Origin: Firmicutes bacterium UBA1065
Lineage (GTDB): Bacteria; Bacillota; Clostridia; Tissierellales; Sedimentibacteraceae
Length of the DNA stretch: 8,665 nucleotides
Assembly: GCA_002316225.1 (NCBI GenBank)
Contig: DCDC01000074.1
Coordinates: 1-8,665 of the forward strand
Direction of reading: 5' to 3'
Below the pieces are notes generated by a model. That model had not been told where the DNA came from. It did no database searches and saw nothing but the letters and a program-made list of their open reading frames with translations. A program made the position numbers and the translations under genes. Numbering within the stretch: the first letter of the stretch is position 1; each line of letters begins with the position of its first letter. Shown piece by piece: positions 6,468 through 8,665 of this stretch.

Positions 6468-6839
6468 ATGGACACCGCAAAGGCCTACCTTATCGAAGAA
6501 AACGGAGATATTCACGAAGTCGTACCTCAAAACAAAACAAAAGGGTTTCAGCTTAAAGAATTATATTCAATGCTTGAGTGTGAAATCGTAGAGATTGTCC
6601 AGCTTTCAAATGGTCAGATTATGATTTGTAATGAAGAAAGCAAACTTGTGGACAACCCCGTAGTAAACCAAAAGGCAACTGAACTTTATCGAGAAGGTCG
6701 AATGTCAGCAAAAGAATATAAGGAGTATGTGAAGGCAAAGTATGGCGATTCTTTTATTCATCTTTCATCAGGTGATGATGAATTAGACTATTCAATTTGC
6801 GGTCATGTTGTTGTTTGCCCTCCCGAAATGTTTGATTAA
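6468..6839 (+). CDS. DUF3846-like protein
   Basis: The 123-residue cytoplasmic protein matches the layout of DUF3846 as I remember it. It has FQLKELYSMLECEIVEIVQL (27-46), NGQIMICNEESKLVDNPVVN (49-68), NQKATELY (67-74) and the terminal CGHVVVCPPEMFD (111-123, equivalent to the 'IvGdvvvc' end). DUF3846 proteins occur in phages, plasmids and integrative elements, and their function is unknown. Length is normal and the gene looks complete. There is no Shine-Dalgarno; the start is supported by a bipartite element 21 nt upstream. It is the first gene of the rightward set, downstream of control repeat copy A, and ends 3 nt before the next element. Confidence 0.75.
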   Translation: MDTAKAYLIEENGDIHEVVPQNKTKGFQLKELYSMLECEIVEIVQLSNGQIMICNEESKLVDNPVVNQKATELYREGRMSAKEYKEYVKAKYGDSFIHLSSGDDELDYSICGHVVVCPPEMFD

Positions 6840-6842
6840 ATT

Positions 6843-6872
6843 GTAACAAAGGAAAACATTTTTTTCGTAACT
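6843..6872 (+). promoter_or_regulatory. GTAACAA-N16-CGTAACT element (copy 4)
   Basis: GTAACAA (6843-6849) and CGTAACT (6866-6872) are separated by 16 nt, the only copy with an extra base (within a run of T). It ends 5 nt before the ATG at 6878 and starts 3 nt after the previous stop codon. Confidence 0.75.
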
Positions 6873-6877
6873 ATCCT

Positions 6878-7312
6878 ATGGAACAGAGCAAGCATCTCGA
6901 ATTTAAAAATCATACAGAATATTTGGATGCTTATAACAAGTATCAGCAAAACAATGCCGTTACAAAAGAGTATCTGAAAAACAACAAAACAAATTCCATT
7001 CCCGTTGAAATAGCAAACACTTTTCCTTATGCAAACGAAGTAACAAATGAACTTCGTTCAGCTATTGAAGCATGGGAATTTAAAATCAAACCTCCACAAA
7101 AATACCTTGTATATGTGAATCTCGAAAAGAAAGTGGTCACAACTTGGACAGGTCAGGTATTGGGAAGTATTACTCAAATCGGAAGAGAATTTCGCTCCAA
7201 TATGGGTGACAAAAGAATTAACATTCGCTTCAAAGGTATCAACACTTTAAACTATTCAGGGACTTTCTACAAATCAAAAGGTGACTACGCTATCGTTAGA
7301 ACAGTTTTGTAA
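6878..7312 (+). CDS. Unknown 144-residue protein with a phage/plasmid-type C-terminal domain
   Basis: The N-terminal half is polar and helical (EQSKHLEFKNHTEYLDAYNK). The C-terminal domain from about 76 on reads YLVYVNLEKKVVTTWTGQVL, then REFRSNMGDKRINIRFKGIN, and ends with GTFYKSKGDYAIVRTVL. I have seen this beta-rich pattern (TTWTG, SNMGDKR, G-T-x-YKS-x-GDYA) in small hypothetical proteins of Bacteroidota phages and mobile elements, but I know no function for it. There is no signal peptide or membrane helix. The start is supported by copy 4 of the bipartite element, 5 nt upstream. It is followed by a 366-nt stretch without a recognised gene. Confidence 0.7.
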   Translation: MEQSKHLEFKNHTEYLDAYNKYQQNNAVTKEYLKNNKTNSIPVEIANTFPYANEVTNELRSAIEAWEFKIKPPQKYLVYVNLEKKVVTTWTGQVLGSITQIGREFRSNMGDKRINIRFKGINTLNYSGTFYKSKGDYAIVRTVL

Positions 7313-7319
7313 TAAAGTA

Positions 7320-7398
7320 AAACACCATCATGAGCCTTTGACCTAACCGGCAAAGCCTCCCCTTCCTCGAATGGTCAAAATACCGACCGAAGGTGTTT
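7320..7398. repeat. Nested inverted repeats after the 144-residue gene
   Basis: The outer arms AAACACC (7320-7326) and GGTGTTT (7392-7398) and the inner arms TTTGACC (7337-7343) and GGTCAAA (7373-7379) are both perfect 7-bp inverted repeats. They are nested with 10-12 nt internal loops, and a GGC-AAA-GCC unit lies inside. It could be a structured RNA 3' region, a DNA cruciform or a recombination site. There is no protein-coding explanation. Confidence 0.4.
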
Positions 7399-7422
7399 AT
7401 ATTATTTCTTACACTAATTGTC

Positions 7423-7458
7423 GCAACCCCCCAACCATGATTCGGAACGGGGGGTTGC
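7423..7458 (+). terminator. Terminator-like hairpin
   Basis: A perfect 10-bp stem, GCAACCCCCC (7423-7432) with GGGGGGTTGC (7449-7458), encloses a 16-nt loop. The following TGCTTTATAT is only moderately T-rich. It would end the transcript covering the DUF3846-like and 144-residue genes and insulate the second control repeat. A processed or Rho-dependent 3' end is an alternative. Confidence 0.55.
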
Positions 7459-7527
7459 TGCTTTATATCCATACCCCAAGCCAAAAAACCAACCCCCAGA
7501 TCCCCCAGACGAATTTTAATAACTTAA

Positions 7528-7673
7528 AAGATATACCCCAAAGTTCAATATATCTTGAAAATATATTTTACATCTTTATTGAACTTTATTGTATATCCAA
7601 TAATTCAAAAACAGCCAAGCTCGTAACCAGGGAAAATAAGCTCAGTAACAAGTAAAACTCCTTAATCGTAATT
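7528..7673 (+). repeat. 146-bp control-region repeat, copy B
   Basis: This is the second copy of the repeat at 6301-6446, at a constant offset of 1227 bp without gaps. Its palindrome has outer arms 7530-7547 and 7580-7597 (15 of 18 positions pairing) and inner GAAAATATATTTTA (7557-7570). Conserved best are the inner palindrome, the right outer arm TGAACTTTATTGTATATC, the CCAAGCTCGTAACCAGGGAA block and the GTAACAA/CGTAATT boxes. This is a pattern of functional constraint rather than of recent duplication. Confidence 0.85.
7645..7673 (+). promoter_or_regulatory. GTAACAA-N15-CGTAATT element (copy 5) with extra upstream CGTAAC
   Basis: GTAACAA (7645-7651) and CGTAATT (7667-7673) are 15 nt apart and end 5 nt before the ATG at 7679. 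As in copy 3, an extra CGTAAC (7622-7627) lies 22 bp further upstream. Confidence 0.8.
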
Positions 7674-7678
7674 ACTAT

Positions 7679-7828
7679 ATGAACCGCCACGAACTCTACG
7701 AAGAAATCCAAAAACTCGAAAAGGAAACAGGATTCACCCTCGCCATTACCGACCACAAGAAATTCAAAGAGAACAAAAAACGGCTGGACAAACTCCAAAA
7801 ACAATTTCAAAAAGCAGTAACAAGGTAA
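7679..7828 (+). CDS. Small 49-residue coiled-coil-like protein
   Basis: This unrecognised 49-residue protein starts with ATG at 7679 and stops with TAA at 7826-7828. It is highly charged and helical (MNRHELYEEIQKLEKETG, then HKKFKENKKRLDKLQKQFQK), with heptad-like leucine, phenylalanine and isoleucine spacing that suggests a short coiled coil or nucleic-acid-binding helix. There is no signal peptide. It is accepted as a gene because copy 5 of the bipartite element ends exactly 5 nt before the ATG and because the coding style matches its neighbours. Its last codons (GTA ACA AGG TAA) are themselves the start of the next element. Confidence 0.55.
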   Translation: MNRHELYEEIQKLEKETGFTLAITDHKKFKENKKRLDKLQKQFQKAVTR

Positions 7829-7845
7829 AACCCCATTTCGTAACT
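7817..7845 (+). promoter_or_regulatory. GTAACAA-N15-CGTAACT element (copy 6)
   Basis: GTAACAA (7817-7823) and CGTAACT (7839-7845) are 15 nt apart. The first box lies inside the end of the 49-residue gene. The element ends 21 nt before the ATG at 7867, the same distance as copy 3. Confidence 0.75.
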
Positions 7846-7866
7846 CCTTCACAAAACAAACAGCAA

Positions 7867-8037
7867 ATGATTCTCGACATCATCCGCACTTTCCGCTTTA
7901 CCCTGTATAACGATAAAACAGGAAAAACAATCGTCCGTAAAAGCAAAGGACAAACACGACTTATTGCACTCGGATACCTTGCCGAAAAACTCAAATTCTC
8001 CGCAAGCTATACCGTCCTCAATGCTGAACAAGCCTAA
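7867..8037 (+). CDS. Small 56-residue hypothetical protein
   Basis: The ATG at 7867 opens 56 codons ending at TAA 8035-8037. The sequence (MILDIIRTFRFTLYNDKTGK, then TRLIALGYLAEKLKFSASYT) suggests a small mixed alpha/beta fold: two strands around a turn (NDKTGKTIVRKSKGQ), then an amphipathic helix. There is no signal peptide or membrane helix. I know no family. Support comes from the bipartite element 21 nt upstream and from the terminator-like hairpin about 20 nt downstream. It follows the 49-residue gene after 38 nt and is probably co-transcribed with it. Confidence 0.55.
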   Translation: MILDIIRTFRFTLYNDKTGKTIVRKSKGQTRLIALGYLAEKLKFSASYTVLNAEQA

Positions 8038-8058
8038 AGATTAGTTATGACAAACTTC

Positions 8059-8080
8059 GCCCCCCTAAACGGGGGCTTTG
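8059..8080 (+). terminator. Rho-independent terminator
   Basis: The stem GCCCCC (8059-8064) / GGGGGC (8071-8076) has a 6-nt loop and is followed by TTTGTGTTTTC. It is placed to end the transcript of the 49- and 56-residue genes. If so, the next gene needs its own promoter, which fits a promoter role for copy 7 of the bipartite element just downstream. Confidence 0.7.
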
Positions 8081-8088
8081 TGTTTTCT

Positions 8089-8117
8089 GTAACAAACAAC
8101 AAAATCGTTTCGTAATT
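8089..8117 (+). promoter_or_regulatory. GTAACAA-N15-CGTAATT element (copy 7)
   Basis: GTAACAA (8089-8095) and CGTAATT (8111-8117) are 15 nt apart and end 5 nt before the ATG at 8123. It lies directly downstream of a terminator, the best position from which to argue that the element starts transcription. Confidence 0.8.
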
Positions 8118-8122
8118 CAATC

Positions 8123-8368
8123 ATGAAAAACAAAATCCTCTTCATCTTCTCACTCATCTCCTTCGTTGTTGTGGTGTTCTACACAATGGAACTCATGGAA
8201 GCTGTTACCAACTTCGCCAACAAACATGGCGACCTCATCCGAAGCGCAGGTATGGTGTTCAACATGGCACTCCTGCTGTTCGTCCTCATCAACGGAATTC
8301 TCGTGATGTTTTACTTCTACGAAAAAACCTGTAACAAGAAAGAGAAACGAAACGTAACTCAACTATGA
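8123..8368 (+). CDS. Small membrane protein with two predicted transmembrane helices
   Basis: The 81-residue protein has a hydrophobic N-terminal helix (about 4-21, KILFIFSLISFVVVVFYT), a polar middle (MEAVTNFANKHGDLIRSAG), a second helix (about 44-67, MVFNMALLLFVLINGILVMFYFY) and a basic tail (KTCNKKEKRN). The topology is probably a two-helix hairpin in the inner membrane with both ends in the cytoplasm, given the positive charges at each end. Size and topology would suit a holin-like or accessory membrane peptide, but there is no specific match. The ATG is 5 nt after a bipartite element. The stop overlaps the next ATG (ATGA), so the two genes are translationally linked. Confidence 0.65.
   Translation: MKNKILFIFSLISFVVVVFYTMELMEAVTNFANKHGDLIRSAGMVFNMALLLFVLINGILVMFYFYEKTCNKKEKRNVTQL
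8331..8359 (+). promoter_or_regulatory. GTAACAA-N15-CGTAACT element (copy 8), inside a gene
   Basis: GTAACAA (8331-8337) and CGTAACT (8353-8359) are 15 nt apart and end 5 nt before the ATG at 8365. The whole element lies within the last codons of the 81-residue membrane protein (CNKKEKRNVT), so these codons serve both protein and signal. Confidence 0.75.
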
Positions 8369-8532
8369 AACAGCACAATGAAATCGAACGCCTCCGTGCT
8401 ATGGACAGGGCGTTAATCCGTGAACAAGCGATGGAAGGTGGGTGGTATGATCGTGCCAAACATCAGGTACATAAAAGTAAAAAGGCGTACAACCGAAAGG
8501 AAAAACACAAAGGTCGGTATGACGTTAATTAA
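8365..8532 (+). CDS. Small basic 55-residue protein
   Basis: The ATG overlaps the stop of the membrane-protein gene (ATGA), and the frame ends at TAA 8530-8532. The N-terminal helix is charged (MKQHNEIERLRAMDRALIRE), followed by a short EGGWYDRAKHQ turn and a strongly basic tail (HKSKKAYNRKEKHKGR). This resembles small basic proteins of Bacteroidota mobile elements, as I recall, and would suit RNA or DNA binding. There is no Shine-Dalgarno; the start is supported by copy 8 of the bipartite element 5 nt upstream. A hairpin follows directly at the stop codon. Confidence 0.6.
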   Translation: MKQHNEIERLRAMDRALIREQAMEGGWYDRAKHQVHKSKKAYNRKEKHKGRYDVN

Positions 8533-8552
8533 GCCCTCTAAATTGGGGGCTT
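8531..8552 (+). terminator. Terminator-like hairpin after the last gene
   Basis: AAGCCCTC (8531-8538) pairs with GGGGGCTT (8545-8552), 8 bp including one G-T wobble, with a 6-nt loop. It begins within the stop codon. The following bases (ACCCCTTATATAAT) are not a clean T-run, so termination strength is uncertain. Confidence 0.45.
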
Positions 8553-8652
8553 ACCCCTTATATAATAAAGCCCCTATTCCTTATTAAGACCCTAAATTAA
8601 GCCCCTTATTTTAGGCTCGTATCAAAAATTAGCCCTTAAAAAATTGCCCTTA
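8534..8652. repeat. Irregular CCCYTA-type repeats in the non-coding right end
   Basis: Short motifs of the type CCC(C/T)TA recur at about 8534, 8555, 8572, 8590, 8603, 8633 and 8647, set in A/T-rich DNA and mostly preceded by AG or AAG. Spacing is irregular (12-30 bp). One pair, CCTAAA (8591-8596) with TTTAGG (8610-8615), forms a hairpin. No gene is visible from 8533 to 8665. An iteron-like or other protein-binding region is possible but weakly supported. Confidence 0.3.
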
Positions 8653-8665
8653 GCAGGGGGGACAC

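Noticed and set aside
7040..7046. Another GTAACAA inside the 144-residue gene.
   Set aside because: No CGTAAYT follows at 15-16 nt and no start codon is placed as in the other copies.
7338..7344. ACCTAAC matches the integron attC inverse-core pattern RYYYAAC inside a palindromic region.
   Set aside because: No matching GTTRRRY core was found at the other end, and the arms do not have the attC layout.
7371..7655. Open frame of 94 codons on the plus strand.
   Set aside because: It crosses the terminator-like hairpin and the whole second control repeat. The translation is low-complexity and has no gene-like start signal.
7817..7828. GTAACAAGGTAA resembles the conserved 3' end of 16S rRNA.
   Set aside because: The match is only about 12 bases and lies at the end of a coding frame. 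There is no further rRNA sequence, and the other copies of the element diverge from rRNA straight after GTAACAA.
7586..8031. Several overlapping open frames on the minus strand.
   Set aside because: They are antisense to small genes supported by the bipartite elements, rich in Phe, Leu and Cys as expected of shadow frames, and have no start signals.
8047..8115. A 22-codon frame starting at ATG 8047 between the 56-residue gene and the membrane-protein gene.
   Set aside because: It runs through a terminator hairpin and the copy 7 element, and has no element or ribosome-binding site of its own.
6148..8359. CRISPR array as an explanation of the repeated GTAAC elements.
   Set aside because: The copies are separated by genes, lie on both strands and have no uniform spacer length between them.

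Overview
The window is a chimera of two unlike DNAs. Positions 1 to about 5440 look like a Gram-positive (Enterococcus/Streptococcus/Staphylococcus/Clostridia type) drug-resistance segment. All of its genes are on the minus strand. Those whose starts can be read have a Shine-Dalgarno sequence, usually a strong AAAGGAG or GAGGAG type, and they are closely packed. In reading order (right to left) they are: a DUF1413-type small protein behind a textbook -35/-10 promoter with a long palindrome over the -10, an uncharacterised nucleotidyltransferase, a SAM-dependent methyltransferase overlapping it by 20 nt, aadE (streptomycin 6-adenylyltransferase), apt (a purine-type phosphoribosyltransferase) and spw (an ANT(9)-type spectinomycin adenylyltransferase). 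The order aadE-apt-spw is a known module of Gram-positive resistance clusters. Upstream lie a 21-codon tail that looks like a serine recombinase remnant, a terminator, and the C-terminal half of an MFS drug-efflux pump cut off at its 5' side.

From about 5441 to the right end the style changes. Genes have no Shine-Dalgarno, proteins are small and mostly unknown (one DUF3846-like), and the region resembles accessory DNA of a Bacteroidota plasmid, integrative element or phage. One gene runs leftward (5441-6142) and six run rightward (6468-8532), four of them shorter than 85 codons. The likely host is therefore a Bacteroidota bacterium, or its mobile element, that acquired a Gram-positive resistance cluster. 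This is inference from style and content.

The most striking structure is in the right part. A bipartite element, GTAACAA-N15-CGTAAYT, occurs eight times (one copy with N16, one copy with ATAACAA). Every one of the seven recognisable genes there is preceded by a copy whose end lies exactly 5 nt (five genes) or exactly 21 nt (two genes) before the ATG. It is always oriented with the gene, including the leftward one. Two copies sit at the end of a 146-bp ungapped direct repeat (6301-6446 and 7528-7673) that also carries a 68-bp two-tier palindrome and a third GTAAC 22 bp upstream. The geometry resembles a -35/-10 promoter pair firing at or near the start codon (leaderless mRNA), perhaps for a dedicated regulator, sigma factor or phage polymerase. 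A translational role is not excluded. I do not recognise this element from any described system.

Non-coding stretches: 1-189 (hairpins and a possible 16-codon ORF), 4531-4805 (promoter, palindrome, recombinase remnant, terminator), 6143-6467 (divergent control region), 7313-7678 (nested inverted repeats, a terminator-like hairpin, the second long repeat) and 8533-8665 (hairpin and CCCYTA-rich repeats).
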